From: Prorocentrum cordatum
Lineage: Eukaryota > Sar > Dinophyceae > Prorocentrales > Prorocentraceae
Length of the DNA: 55,000 nt
Reading direction: 5' to 3'
NCBI GenBank assembly: GCA_963575745.1
Contig: CAUYUJ010016904.1
Span: 366,272 to 421,271 of the forward strand
In this document: one piece after another, positions 21,601-31,600 of the stretch
Layout of the letters: each line of letters opens with the position of its first letter
Position numbering within the stretch: position 1 is the stretch's first letter
Notes under the pieces: generated by a model
Database searches by the model: none
What the model was told of the DNA's origin: nothing
Seen by the model: the letters and a program-made list of their open reading frames with translations, nothing else
Position numbers and translations under genes: made by a program

Positions 21601-22085
21601 TACTTGCTTCCCTGGTGCCAGAGGGGGAGGGGGGGGCCCCTCTCCCCCCCGCGCGCGGGAAGAAGGGAGTTTCGAGTGCCAGGTGGGAGTGCATCCCCTT
21701 GGCGCGGGAAGGAGAGAGTCTCGAGCGCTGCGGCGGGTGGGGTGGGGGGGCTTTCGCCCTCCCCCCGCCTTTCGTGTGCTGGGGGCGCAGCCCTTCCGTA
21801 GGACAATGTTAGGAAGCCTCCAAGGTGGCGCAAGTTGGGCCAAGTTTGCCCAAGATGGTCTCCACTCCAAGAGGCCCCAGATGGCTCGTGGGTTGTCCTG
21901 GAGCTCGTCAAGTATCTCCTCGAGCGGCCCCGTCTTTTCCTTCTCCTCCCCTCCCCTCTCCCGTGTTCAAGGATCTGGGATTTTGTGTCCCACCTGTACC
22001 CATCGGCGATGCGTCGCACGCCCTGTCTTTACCTGCATTGGGGCCTTGTGTCCTACCTGTACCCATGGGGGCTTGCCCCCCACGT
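21601..22085. other. GC-rich spacer with two small direct repeats
   Basis: A GCGCGGGAAGRAGRGAGT box repeats at about 21654 and 21700. A TTGTGTCCYACCTGTACCCAT box repeats at about 21983 and 22045. No gene seen. Confidence 0.5.
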
Positions 22086-22089
22086 GAGC

Positions 22090-22830
22090 ACCTTCGGTGC
22101 AGGCTGACGCGACTTCGGCTGGCGCGGGATGCCGGCCTCTCTCCTCCCTGTTCGCTTCGTCTTTCCCCGCTCGTTACCCCGCCCCCCATGGCGGCAGCGC
22201 CCGGCACAGCGCGGTTTCGGCCCGGTGCTGGGCTTTGCACCTTGCCGCCTCGGCGGCCCCGCTCGCCTTGGCGCTGCGCGGGTCAGGCCCGGCCCTCGGC
22301 CACGCGGACGTCAGCGCATCGTGTGTGGCAACCGCCCGTCTTCACGCGCTGACTGTGCAGGTCAGGTTCCCTCCCTTCACCCCACCGACATCCAGTCGGA
22401 CACGGACGGGCCTGTCTCTGGCCGCGCCTCTTGCTGGCTGCTCCGTGGACGTGGATTGGACTACCACCCCAGGCCGCTTCCGACCACCCGGTGGCACAAC
22501 GCTGCGCATCGCTTTCGTGGTCCTCCTTTTCTTCTGGGCCCCCTCCTCACCGTCCGGCGGCACAACTTTGCTCATCGCCTTCACGGTGGACTTCTCCTCC
22601 CTGGACGTCGACCTGATTGCGTGCAACGTCCTCCCATGCAGCACCTGAGGATGGTGTTTACGGAGCGCCGTTGACGGCAACACCACACCGCTCACCCTCC
22701 GGATCTTCGCCTCCGGCTCCTGTCCAAGGCGTTCTTCTCCTTGTGCAAGATCCTCGGCGCCGCCTGCACCCCGGCCCGCCCTCCGGCCGCCTGAGGTCCC
22801 GCCCGCCTGTGCCGCGCGTCCCCAATTAGA
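22090..22830. other. GC-rich stretch with a 70-bp repeat, no gene
   Basis: CCGGTGGCACAACGCTGCGC and CCGGCGGCACAACTTTGCTC boxes are about 70 bp apart (near 22490 and 22555), each followed by ATCGC and a hydrophobic-reading stretch. The wording resembles 352-670 and 41.7 kb. Frames of up to 183 codons show no domain. Confidence 0.4.
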
Positions 22831-22840
22831 GCGGTGCGTC

Positions 22841-22893
22841 GCCCGCCTAGTTTTTACCGGAAGAGGTTCGCTCTCGCCCCGCATACCAAAAAG
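22841..22893 (+). repeat. Dispersed 53-bp motif, copy 1
   Basis: Shares GCCCGCYTAG, ACCGGARGAGGT and CGCTCTCG boxes, ending in an A run, with 46213-46265 in the same orientation. About four of five bases match. Both copies sit just outside other repeat blocks. Function unknown. Confidence 0.55.
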
Positions 22894-22919
22894 TTGTGTC
22901 ATTTGATTTGGGTGGTTTC

Positions 22920-24030
22920 GTTTGTTTGGCGCCCGATTGGCCCCTGAGGTCTTTGGATGGCCGCGAGATGGCCCAGGAACGCTGTTGAGAGGGGCCCAAG
23001 CGGACCCGAAACAATTTTTCCAGGGCCCCCGAGAACACCCCCAGATATCACCAAGAGGGTCAAAGGACCGCCCAGGCCTTCCCAACTCGAGACCCAACCC
23101 ATAAATACTTTCCACGTGCGCCCCAAGTTGCAACATATGGCCCCAACATGTTCCCGAAGCCTCCGAGGGGGCCGAAGTGGGCCCATGACCACATGAGCAC
23201 TCCAGCATGGCCCAAAGATGCCCCCTCGAATCCTCGCATCCAGGGCTGGCCTCTTGTCGAGGTCCCAGGGGCGCCTTGGAGTCGTCTCGGGGTAGGAGTT
23301 GGGCCCCGCGGGAGCCATGCTGGGAACCATATTGGCTTGGACCAACTCAGGCAACACGCTGGGCCACCTCGGGGGCGATGGGCCATCTCTGAGCCATCCT
23401 GGGCACCCCCGGGAAGCGAGATTCACATGGTGTGGCCGGCGTGGGCGAGAGCTGGACACACGCGTGGCCAGATGTCTTTCCGGCGTTCCGTCCTTTCCTG
23501 GCCGTGCGGGTCGGGCTTCCGCAGGCGTGCCCAGCGCGTGGCCTCCACATGTTCCGCGTGGGCGCCGGCCGAAACCTTGGTGGGGTGGATATCCACCATG
23601 CTGGGGGGGCCGCGTTCGGCGTTTTGGGGCAACGCGCCGATCTCGGCCAGATCTGGGGCCCCAGAGGGGCCCCACTCCACAGCGCCGGCGTCGAGAACCG
23701 TCGCCCGTGCGCCCATGTGAATTCAGCCATGTGCAGTTCCAGCTCCCTGGTCTTCTGGCCAAGCCCGGGCACAGGCGCGCGCACACCTAGGGCGGAGCAG
23801 GGTGGCGAGACGGTTTCCGAGCGAGCGCCCCGCCCAGTCGCACCAGCGGTGCCCAACCCCAAGGGGGGTCCGGAACAGATTTTTGGCGGATTTGGATAGG
23901 GTGGGAGAGCCGCCGTTGTCTCGACTGGTCCTCCCTCGAGGGACGCGGGCTGTTCTGGAAGAGTTGATGCCTTCAGTGCCTCAGTCACCTACGCATGGAA
24001 GCCTGGTGACATGAACCGCATGCCGATGAG
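22920..24030. other. Mixed decamer-like GC-rich sequence, no gene
   Basis: Imperfect decamer words (GGCCCCCGAGAACACC, GGGCCCAAGCGG) run through 22950-23260. The rest is unique GC-rich DNA whose frames on both strands are equally long, the sign of composition and not coding. Confidence 0.45.
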
Positions 24031-24059
24031 AATAAAGTTACCCCCCCCTTAAGTCGTTA

Positions 24060-24900
24060 GAGTTTTTTATCGTCAACCAATAGGAGTTTGGTCGGGGGCG
24101 CGGGGGCGCGGAGGCCGAACTTCATTATCACGGGAAAAGTTCGCCATCGAAGTTAGTGCCTTCTTATGTTGAGATAACAACATCAAGCGAAGCGAACACG
24201 TTGTTTCAGGATGTCTCAAGCGAAACCAATGTCCTTCTGTCTCTTTGTAGTTATTTATGTCTCTCGTTCTTTATTTCTCTGTCTCTCTTCCTCTCTCTCT
24301 CTCTCTGTCTCTCTATCTCTTTCTCCTTCCTGGCCTCTCTGTCTCTCTCTCTGTCTCTCTATCTCTTTCTCCTCCTCCTCCCCCTGGCGCCCTGAACTTG
24401 TTTATCGCTGGGGTTGATTATCCAGGGAAAACGAGGCACGTGAGCTACCCTACACGAGCACTTAAATTTTTTAATTTTCATAAAGCGCTTGTAAATAACA
24501 TTTAATACATTTGAATCTTCAGATTTGTTGTTTTATCCTCCTTTCCTCTTCTCTTTATCCTTTTCATTTATTATCGAGGGACTTGTCGAGGATGTCTCCA
24601 GCGAGATAAGCCATTGTTGAGGACATTTCTATGAAGACTAAACGCCAAGGATGTCTCAAAACGTGCTCGGCTTGGTCTCCTCTTGATCATCTCTTACTTC
24701 GGGATTATGCTGAGGTCTGGTGGGCTACTTTGATTATCTCCCCCTGAACCCCGAACTTTATTATCCCCTAGTGTTTATTCTCGAAGGTATTCGGTTACAT
24801 GACTTATGATTCCACGAATGAGCACAGCAAAGTCGCGACGTGCCAATGCTCGCCCTTTGTGCTGCCCCCCATGCCGTTGAATGAGCTGCTGGGTTCCCGC
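24060..24900. other. End of the giant intron: CT-rich tract and relics of the 64-bp repeat
   Basis: TCTCTCTCTC runs occupy about 24285-24375. Single diverged relics of the 64-bp repeat (GGATGTCTCAAGCGAAACC at 24210; GAGGATGTCTCC near 24589; GGATGTCTCAAAACGTGCT near 24648) lie on both sides. The stretch immediately before 24901 is GGTTCCCGC followed by the TAG acceptor of the Fhit exon. Confidence 0.6.
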
Positions 24901-24903
24901 TAG

Positions 24904-25068
24904 GAGCTCGTGGACCTCTTCCTGGCCGTTCGGGACGTGCAGGCGGCGGTGTGTGCGGGGCACGGCGCCGACAGTGCCAACATTGGCATCCAGGACGGGA
25001 GAGACTCTGGCCAGACCGTGCCTCACGTGCACGTGCACGTGTTGCCGCGGCCGGCCGCGAAGTTGTGA
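24904..25068 (+). CDS. FHIT: Fhit-like HIT-domain hydrolase, catalytic exon
   Basis: After the acceptor CCCGCTAG the frame reads ELVDLFLAV and continues through SANIGIQDGRDSGQ to QTVPHVHVHVLPRP, the complete HIT signature (His-x-His-x-His-x-x) with the preceding G-Q-T-V box. The HVHVHVL codons are at 25024-25044; the middle histidine would be the nucleophile. The ELVDLF helix continues directly from the ADLTDE segment encoded at 3863-3880, which is why I place them in one gene. The frame stops at TGA 25066-25068. However, GTGAGA at 25065 is a good donor, and splicing there would turn the last codon into TT|Y (Phe), matching the G-D-F end of the family's core. A further C-terminal exon is therefore possible but not found. 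Confidence 0.75.
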   Translation, partial: ELVDLFLAVRDVQAAVCAGHGADSANIGIQDGRDSGQTVPHVHVHVLPRPAAKL

Positions 25069-25750
25069 GACTCGGAAAAAGACCGGGGGGGCAGGGGTGT
25101 GCCAGCAGGGCTGCTGCGTCGGAGGTTGCTAGAAGTGCTCTTTGCTCAAGGTGCCTCCAGCCTCTCGCGCCGTCTCTGGGCCCCGGGGCCCTCGGGGCGT
25201 CAGGCCCTGGGGGCCATCATGGAAATCCTGGGGACATCTTGGGTCAGGGACACCTCTGGCAACACCCGATTGTGGGGAGATCTTTCCTACTCGACCAGGC
25301 CACGTGGCGCGCTTCACATGGGGCCTCTCCTTCGGCGCATCCTCACCTTCGGCGGACGGCCGGCGGATTTCGGCAAACGTACAGCGGCGGCGGGTCCGTT
25401 ACTCTAAAGGAGATTGGGCACATTCCAAAGGTAACGAGCGTTTGTCCGCGGCCGTTTGTGCTCAATCGGCTGGCCGCCAAGATATGACTGTGCCTCATCG
25501 CGAGGCACACTATTTGGCATCGAGACCGAAAACATCATCGCTTGACATGGCTCGTCGCTCCCACGACTCTTTCCTGCTCTTGGAACCATCGTTACTACGG
25601 TACTACAGGGTTGGATACGGGTGTCGCTTTAGGCGAAACATGTGGTTGGGCCCCCCGACCAGACAGCTATCGCTCTACTCCTTACCATCCACGGTAGTAT
25701 CTGGTGTACTACCGACATGGTGGAACATCATGGTGCAGTGACTCTGCGCG
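25069..25750. other. No gene seen downstream of the Fhit catalytic exon
   Basis: GC-rich then mixed sequence. I looked for the C-terminal Fhit segment (N-D-x-[IV]-Y and a following acidic helix) and did not find it. Confidence 0.45.
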
Positions 25751-25754
25751 GAGG

Positions 25755-25860
25755 AATATATCTATACATATGTATGTATGTATGCATGCCTGTGTGTGTC
25801 TATATATAGTATATATAATATGTAATGTATGTGTGTGTATATATATAGATATATCGGGGA
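25755..25860. repeat. TATG/TA microsatellite cluster
   Basis: ATATGTATGTATGTATG, then TATATATAGTATATA, then GTGTGTGTATATATATAG, read directly. Confidence 0.9.
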
Positions 25861-25869
25861 ACGGGACCT

Positions 25870-27660
25870 GGGGCCGCCAGACTGGTGCCTCGGACCCCCA
25901 TGGGGGCCACGGGGTTACAGGACGCTCCCGGGGGCCCGAACCTCGGGGCCACGGGGCTGCAGGACGCTCCCGGGGGCCCGAACCTCGACCACAAATGTGG
26001 GGCCTGGGGCCCGGGCCCGCCTCTGGGAGGGCTGAAATCGCAGTCGGGAGCCCTCAGACAGCCGTCCCGGCAGCCCTGGACGGTCTCGAGACGTTCCCCA
26101 GACCGCTTCCAGGCGTCTCCATCCGCCCACGATGCGTTTCAAACCACCCAAGAAGCCCCCCCATGACGTCCCAAGACGCTTCAAGATGCCGCCCTAGAGC
26201 GGCCCGAGAGGCCCAAATCGGTGATTTTCATGAGTCTTTGTTTGTATGTTTTTGGCATTTTCCCTGTTTCAGCTTTCCGCCAAGACCGCCCAAGAGGCTC
26301 CCGAGACCGCTCGAACACGGCCCCAGAGGCCCCCAAGAGAGCCCCAAGACGGCCCAAGAGAGCCCCAAGACTGCACCCAGACTCGCCCAAGACGGCGCAA
26401 GAGAGCCCAAGAAGGCCCCAGGAGCCCTTGGACAGCCGTCCCGGCGGCCCCAGACGGTTTCGAGACGCTCCGAAGACCGCCTCCAGGTGTCTCCAGCGGC
26501 CCGCGATGCGTCTTAAGCTGCCGAGGACGTCCCCCAAGACGCCCCAAGATGCGTGAAGATGCCGCCGGCGAGCGGCCAGAGAGGCGAACATCGTTGATTA
26601 GCATGCGTATTTTCAATGTTTTTGCTTCCTCGCTGTGTTGATTTCCCGACGCTCCAAGACCGCCGCAGAGGCTCCCTAGACTGCTCTAAGACGGCCCAGG
26701 AGCCTCCAACAGAGCTCCTAGACGGCCCAAGAGAGCCCCAAATCTGCCCCCAGACCCGCCCAAGAGGTCGAAGAGGGCCCGTAGAAGGCCGCAGGAGCCC
26801 TCGGACAGCCGTCCTGGCGGCCCCAGACGTTCTCGAGACGCTCCCAAGACCGCATGCAGGTGTCTCAAGGGGGCCACGATGCGTCTTAAGCTGCCGAGGA
26901 CGTCCCCCAAGACGCCCCAAGAGGCGTGAAGATGCCGCCGACGAGCGGCCAGAGAGGCGAAAATACTAGATTGTCATGTGTATTTTCTATGTTTTTTGCT
27001 TCCTCGCTGTTTCGGCTTTCCGACGCTCCTAGACCGGCCCAGAGGCTCCCCAGACCGCTCCAAGACAGCCCAAGAGACCCCCAAGATAACCCGAAGACGG
27101 CCCAAGAGAGCCTTAAGACTGTCCCCAGGCCCGCCCAAGACAGCCCAGGAGAGCCCCAAAAAGGCGCCAAGAGCGGCCCAAGAGAGGGAACACGCACCGA
27201 ACAGTCGAGCTCTCCGCCCCAAGATGCCCCCAGGAAGCCCCCAGAGGCCCCGAAGAGAGCCCAGAAGGCCACTAAGAGGCCCCCGAGAGGCCCAAAAGAG
27301 GCCTCGAGAGGCCCCAAAACGGCTTCAGAGAGGCTTCGAAACTGCCTACCGAGGTCCCCCAAACATGCTCCGGGAACGCGCTGCCGGAGCACGTTGCCGC
27401 CCCTCCTTCCAGCGTTCGGTGCCTAATGAAGACTTCAGTGGACAACCGTGCACCCAAAGCTCCAGCCTTCTACCTCAAGAGGCCGCCAGGAGGCCCCACA
27501 AGGCCGCCCAGAGGCCCCCAAGGCGCTCCCAGGAGATCCCGTCAGAAGCGGTCTCCAGAGGTTCTTGGGCCGTCTGCCGGCCACTCTGGGCGTATTCTGG
27601 TACGGCGCCTCTCGCACAACATGCTCCGGAAACGCGCTGCCGGAGCACGTTGCCGCCTCT
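25870..27660 (+). repeat. Large decamer (GGCCCCAAGA) array with about 390-bp higher-order units
   Basis: Two direct copies of GCTCCCGGGGGCCCGAACCTC open the block at 25920-25990. Three higher-order units follow; their GCCGAGGACGTCCCCCAAGACG and GCTTCCTCGCTGTKTYG landmarks recur at about 26230-26640, 26640-27000 and 27000-27360. Each includes a T-rich patch with TTCCTCGCTG. Long Pro/Lys or Leu/Gly frames are compositional. Confidence 0.75.
27365..27646. repeat. GCTCCGG palindrome pair
   Basis: Two copies (about 27367-27390 and 27622-27646) of GCTCCGG, a loop RAACGCGCTG, then CCGGAGC, each followed by ACGTTGCCGCC and a CTCCTTCC box. Same general form as the ATCATGTTCCC palindromes but a different arm sequence. 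Confidence 0.8.
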
Positions 27661-27776
27661 CCTTCCAATGTACGCATGTATGAACGTATGCATGTGTGTG
27701 TTTCCGTGTTTGTTCATGCATGCATCCATGGATGCATGGATGTAAGTATGTGTGCATGTACGCATACACATGTTTG

Positions 27777-27832
<56 letters not shown>

Positions 27833-27835
27833 TAC
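27660..27835. repeat. ATGC-type and TA microsatellites
   Basis: CATGCATCCATGGATGCATGGATG-like words pass into a TA run of about 48 bp at 27782-27829. Confidence 0.9.
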
Positions 27836-27973
27836 CGGGATACAAGCATACACGCATGCATACATAAAACGTATTTGGTTTGATTGCGTGCTTGCCATTT
27901 CTCGATCTCATGTTCGCACGATATGCGGGACTTCCACACGTGTAACTTTGACCTTGTCCAAGGCTGGGGTTGG

Positions 27974-28003
27974 CTAGAGCCTAAGCGCGCGCGAAGGTTC
28001 TAG
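27974..28003 (+). mobile_element. CTAG-ended hairpin, copy 3 (one hairpin arm deleted)
   Basis: CTAGAGCCTAAGCGCGCGCG followed by AAGGTTCTAG. Compared with copies 1 and 2 the second GCGCGCGC arm is missing, but the CTAG end, the following T and the TA microsatellite are kept. Confidence 0.45.
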
Positions 28004-28080
28004 TATATTTATATACATGTATATATGCACCTATATATGTATATATGTATGTATGTATGTATGTGTATATATATACATAT
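28004..28080. repeat. TA/TATG microsatellite after hairpin copy 3
   Basis: TATATTTATATACATGTATATATG, then TATGTATGTATGTATG and TATATATACATATG, read directly. The same microsatellite type follows all three CTAG hairpins. Confidence 0.9.
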
Positions 28081-28101
28081 GCGCACTCGCAAGGGTCGCT
28101 A

Positions 28102-29340
28102 CCGGATGCGTTGCTGGACACATGCAGGGTGGCGGAGACGACACACGTACTACTGGCCCCCATTGGGACCCTGCCGGTAACGCACTTTTCCGCGAGTTCG
28201 CTCGCGAGGTACATGCCTGGATCAACGTGACCACAGGCATGATGACATCCCCCGAACAGGCTTCGGCTCTACAGCGTGGTTTGGGAAAGCTCGCAAGCAC
28301 CATGGCCGTGAGCGCCCCCCCCGCAGTAACCAACTTCGGTGTTAATATCGGTGGTCAACGAACCGATGGCGTCACCTATACAACGTTCCTCCCCAGCACT
28401 AGTTTCGAACACCTGGAAGAGGAACGCCAACTCAACTCGAGAACGGCTCTCATTGATTCCGCGTCCATGCGGGAAAACGGATCGGCGAGACGTTGGTCCG
28501 CTTCGCGATTGCGCGTTTGGAAGCCGACGCCGCGGGTTTCAACATCCAAACTTCCAGGTCCTAGCAGTTATACGGTTTACAGCTCTAGGTGTTGGTACAT
28601 TTCGTGCACAGCAACTACTGCAACCATTGAACCACCAAATGCGAAGGACTCAACAGCAGCTTGACGCCTTACTAGACCGCATGAGGGCTTACGCCCATAT
28701 TGCTGAGCGAACCCCTGGCAACATTGGTGGTGTATTCTGCCATGGCCACCGCACTGACGTCTTTCATAGCGACACTCATGCAGGGCAGCCTGACAACAAC
28801 CTCTGGAACGACGATCCACAACCAAACGAGGCCACCACTTCATTAAGCCAACAAGGTGGCCAGGCAACCCGCGGAGTCCGAATTTGATTATGGTACCGGC
28901 GCCGGCGCCTCATCAGATGAAGGAATTCGTAACCTGGATTGCTCCGACATGCCTGTGCATCTCACTACTGAAGAGCAGCTGGCGAGGTGGGCATTCCTAG
29001 GACACCAGAAGCACAACCGCCGATGGAGACGCTTCATGCAGAAACCAGTTCGGAAGGTGCGACGTCCAGTCCGACGGGTGTTCAGGTCAAAAGGCAAGGG
29101 TAAGGGCGAGGGTGAACGACGGAGATTACGCGGCAGGGGACTGCTAACATTCTTAGCATCTCTTGCAGGACCACAGTATGAAGATATCTTCCCGGGAAAA
29201 GGCTGAGGCCGTAAACGCACTTCAGGAGAAGGTTCGGGGTGCCGGGGCAACCCGAAATATGCCAACAGTAAAGCCATGGAATGTCATATATCTGGCGTGG
29301 TACCCTGCATTTTCGTCGCGAAGGCCCCCGGGGCGAGGGG
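28102..29340 (+). pseudogene. Ty1/copia-like gag with basic tail and broken zinc knuckle
   Basis: A gag-type helical protein can be followed through several frames. Frame 1 (28102 to about 28470) has WDPAGNALFREFAREVHAWI and ends LIDSASMR. A second frame (about 28470-28548) has GETLVRFAIARLEADAAGFN. A third (about 28550-28887) has RTQQQLDALLDRMRAYAHIA then ERTPGNIGG. A fourth (28856 on) has HNRRWRRFMQKPVRKVRRPV and KGKGKGEGE. In that frame a TGA interrupts at 29204-29206. Beyond it the reading continues to a CCHC-like knuckle at 29279-29320 in which only the first Cys is intact (CHIS...C...A where C-x2-C...H...C is expected). The layout matches gag of copia-like elements that I associate with dinoflagellates. 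At least three frameshifts and one stop make it non-functional unless they are assembly errors. Confidence 0.6.
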
Positions 29341-30234
29341 GGAGGCAGGGGCCCGTCGATACTTTTGGCTCGAAGCGGCTCTGACATTCAACGTGTCGGT
29401 TGGGGGGGCTCTCGCCGCCGAATCGGAAGACAACCGCGCGGCCGCTGCCCACCTCACGTCCGCGAGGCACCTGAGCGCCAGCTTGTCCATCGGGAGGTGC
29501 GCCGACGAGCTCTTCGAGGAGATCTATGCCTGCCGCGGCGAGATCGACCTTGCGGACTGGCCGGGCCTTCCATCGCGGGGCAACCTGCGCGCGCGGAGGC
29601 CACCGAGGGCCACCGCGTGCCCGCCGACTCGGACCACGAGATGGTGGGGGCACCTGCGCTCCCCGATGATGCGATGCCAGCTGCGGAGGAGGAACTCCGA
29701 TTGGCGCTCCGACCGCAGGTGATCGGGATAAGCGCGCGCAGGGAAACTTGCGACGACGATCCTTTGCGGGGCAGCGCCTGCGACGCAGGCGACTTTCTGA
29801 GCGCATTCAATGCGAAATCGGGCGCGATGAAGGCTCTCACTTCATTCCTGTGCTACGCGATCGGTCTTCGAGCCGCCCGGTCTGGAGACGCGCGCGCCGC
29901 ATTGGTGATGGTGGGGGCGAGCGGGAAGCCGAGTGCCATCCGCCATGCCACCGCCGGCGGGGTCATTATCGCAGGCGCTCGCGCGCGCGCTCAAGCGGCG
30001 CGCAGCGGCCTCGTCCGCGCGGCCCGAGAGAACCGCTTAGAAGGGCACATTCGCGGGGGAGACCGCGTCAGGATGACGGGGGCGCAGGCGGCCCCGATGG
30101 CCCGCGTGAGCTCAGACTTGCCGGCGAACGCAACGACGGGCTTGCCTGCCGATGTATGCCGGACGAAGATGTGGATTACTGGCTGGACAAGGGGCGCACC
30201 GAGCACCAAATCCGCCATTGGTGATCATTGAATA
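29341..30234 (+). pseudogene. Ala-rich linker region after the gag knuckle, unidentified
   Basis: After the knuckle one frame reads CADELFEEIYACRGEIDLAD (near 29495-29555), and from about 29570 protein-like reading moves to the frame with IAGQPARAE. It continues through PADSDHEMVGAPALPDD and LSAFNAKSGAMKALTSFLCY to a stop at 30229-30231. No known domain is visible. Position between gag and the RING/protease region suggests it is part of the same copia-like polyprotein. Confidence 0.4.
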
Positions 30235-30530
30235 ATGCGAAGCGGGTGACCAAGGCAGAATCGCCCGCATCCGCAAAGAGGCGGCGCCAAGACCGCTGCA
30301 CCGTTGGAGAGGAAGGGCGCGAAACATGGCCATCGTTGCGGATGGGGAAGAATATTGAGAAAAAGGTTGTGGATGCCGACATTTTACAGACCGCAGACCG
30401 AATTGCTCGATTGGGCGCCCTTCAAAGAGCCCCAACTTCGAGTGGGCCCCGTGGGTCTGGCCCCGCGGGGGCGGCCGAGGACGCAGGGTGGGCCCGACCT
30501 GCAATCGTAGACCTAGAGAAACACTTCTGA
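30228..30530 (+). CDS. Hypothetical ORF, Lys/Arg-rich start
   Basis: Open 100-codon frame with a KRRRQDR basic cluster, then NIEKKVVDADILQTADRIAR, ending EKHF. It follows the previous block by a frame change and probably belongs to the same decayed element. No family recognised. Confidence 0.3.
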   Translation: MNNAKRVTKAESPASAKRRRQDRCTVGEEGRETWPSLRMGKNIEKKVVDADILQTADRIARLGALQRAPTSSGPRGSGPAGAAEDAGWARPAIVDLEKHF

Positions 30531-30585
30531 CCGAGGAGGACTACCAGCCGCTAGACGATCACCAGGCACAACGCGCTGAGCAATA

Positions 30586-30801
30586 GTGAAAGGACGCGAT
30601 TATAATCACAGACTTAAGCGGTGCAAACGCGGATGCCGCGAGGCCGCGCGTAGGGCGCGAGCAGCCTCTTCTGCGGGGCAACCCGCTTCTTCCTTTCACG
30701 TGGGCGCCGGCAAGTCCGAGGCTGACAAGAAGGACGAAGCTTGTGGCCTCGCACCAGCTGTTGATCCCGTTGCACCTGCATCTGGGGTTAATTCATGCTG
30801 A
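30586..30801 (+). CDS. Hypothetical small ORF carrying an AGQPA palindrome
   Basis: 71-codon frame with RLKRCKRGCREAARRARA, then a GCGGGGCAACCCGCT palindrome read as AGQPA at 30673-30687, then KSEADKKDE. Likely another fragment of the copia-like linker region. No domain seen. Confidence 0.3.
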   Translation: MKGRDYNHRLKRCKRGCREAARRARAASSAGQPASSFHVGAGKSEADKKDEACGLAPAVDPVAPASGVNSC

Positions 30802-31600
30802 ACATCCCCTTGCCCGGGGTCGGCCGGGGTGAAAAGGGCCGCCCGTTGAATTGGGCGCGTGCCACTGCGCCCGATCAGCGCGCCTCGCGCGCGCTGTTTC
30901 AGCGCCCGCGCTTCGGGGCGCAACGACGCGCTGAGCGGCTGGTTGTTCGATTGCAGCGACATTTGGGGGCGGGCGCCACCGCTCTGCGTTTGGGCCTGCC
31001 CGCAGGAGCGTCGCTGCAATCTCGCGCCGCCCTGGGGGCCGCTGCGGCCGCGCCCGGGCGCGCTCTCGGGGGCCGCGCGCGCGCCCGAGAGCGGTTTCGA
31101 CCGAGCGCCACCTCGACTAGGCGCGCGTGCGCGTCCGGGTGCGCCACCAACGCGCGTCGGCGACTGCGCCCCCCGACGCGTGCCCGGACCTAGCTGGGGC
31201 GACGCCAGGCGGGCGTTCCAGGGGGCAGCCCCTGGCCGGGCGTTCGGGGCGAGTGCGGGGTTGCAGCGGCGCCCGCCCAGGGCGGCCCGGGGCGCATTTT
31301 GCGCGTCGAGCTCCAAACGCTTATAGTGCGCCTTCGTGGGCGCGCTTCCGAAAGACCTACTCTAGCCCGAGGGCGACCGACGCGCGGTCGGCCACTCTGC
31401 CGATCGGAACGCGCGCGCCTTCGGTGCCCGCGGATGCCCGAAGGAGACAGCGTCTTGGAATATTCCACGAGCCGTCGCATCTGCACTTGTGCAACCGTCG
31501 GCTGCGGCGCGTCGCCCCCCCCGCCCCTTGCCGCGCCGCCTGGGCAAGTGTGCGTTTTATGTATATGTGTGTATATGTATATTATTATTATTATTATTAA
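30802..31600. other. GC-rich stretch with no clear gene, ending in a (TTA)n run
   Basis: Frames are long on both strands because of high GC content (GCGCGC, GGGCGC words). None shows a motif. A TTATTATTA microsatellite lies at 31578-31600. Confidence 0.45.

Larger units (their letters stand above)
3881..24903 (+). other. Inferred giant intron of the Fhit-like gene (about 21 kb)
   Basis: The central Fhit exon (3770-3880) and the catalytic exon (24904-25064) are on the same strand, in order, phase-compatible and non-overlapping in the protein. The interval would be one intron starting GACGTGG and ending CCCGCTAG. AGG is present at both borders (GAG|GAC and TAG|GAG). The interval is filled with repeat arrays and retroelement debris and shows no other credible host gene. 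Alternative: the exons belong to two separate broken copies. Confidence 0.5.

Noticed and set aside
22342-23988. Long - strand frames over 22.3-24.0 kb
   Set aside because: Gly/Pro/Leu-rich readings of decamer-like DNA, overlapping + strand frames of the same length, with no motif.
7094-28003. Autonomous Helitron
   Set aside because: No Rep HUH motif or helicase is visible anywhere near the three CTAG hairpins. Only a Helitron-like end is claimed.
27690-28110. Tyr/Ile/Met-rich frames around TA and TATG microsatellites
   Set aside because: Microsatellite translation (YIYIYI, MYVCMY); the same artefact appears at each TA tract.
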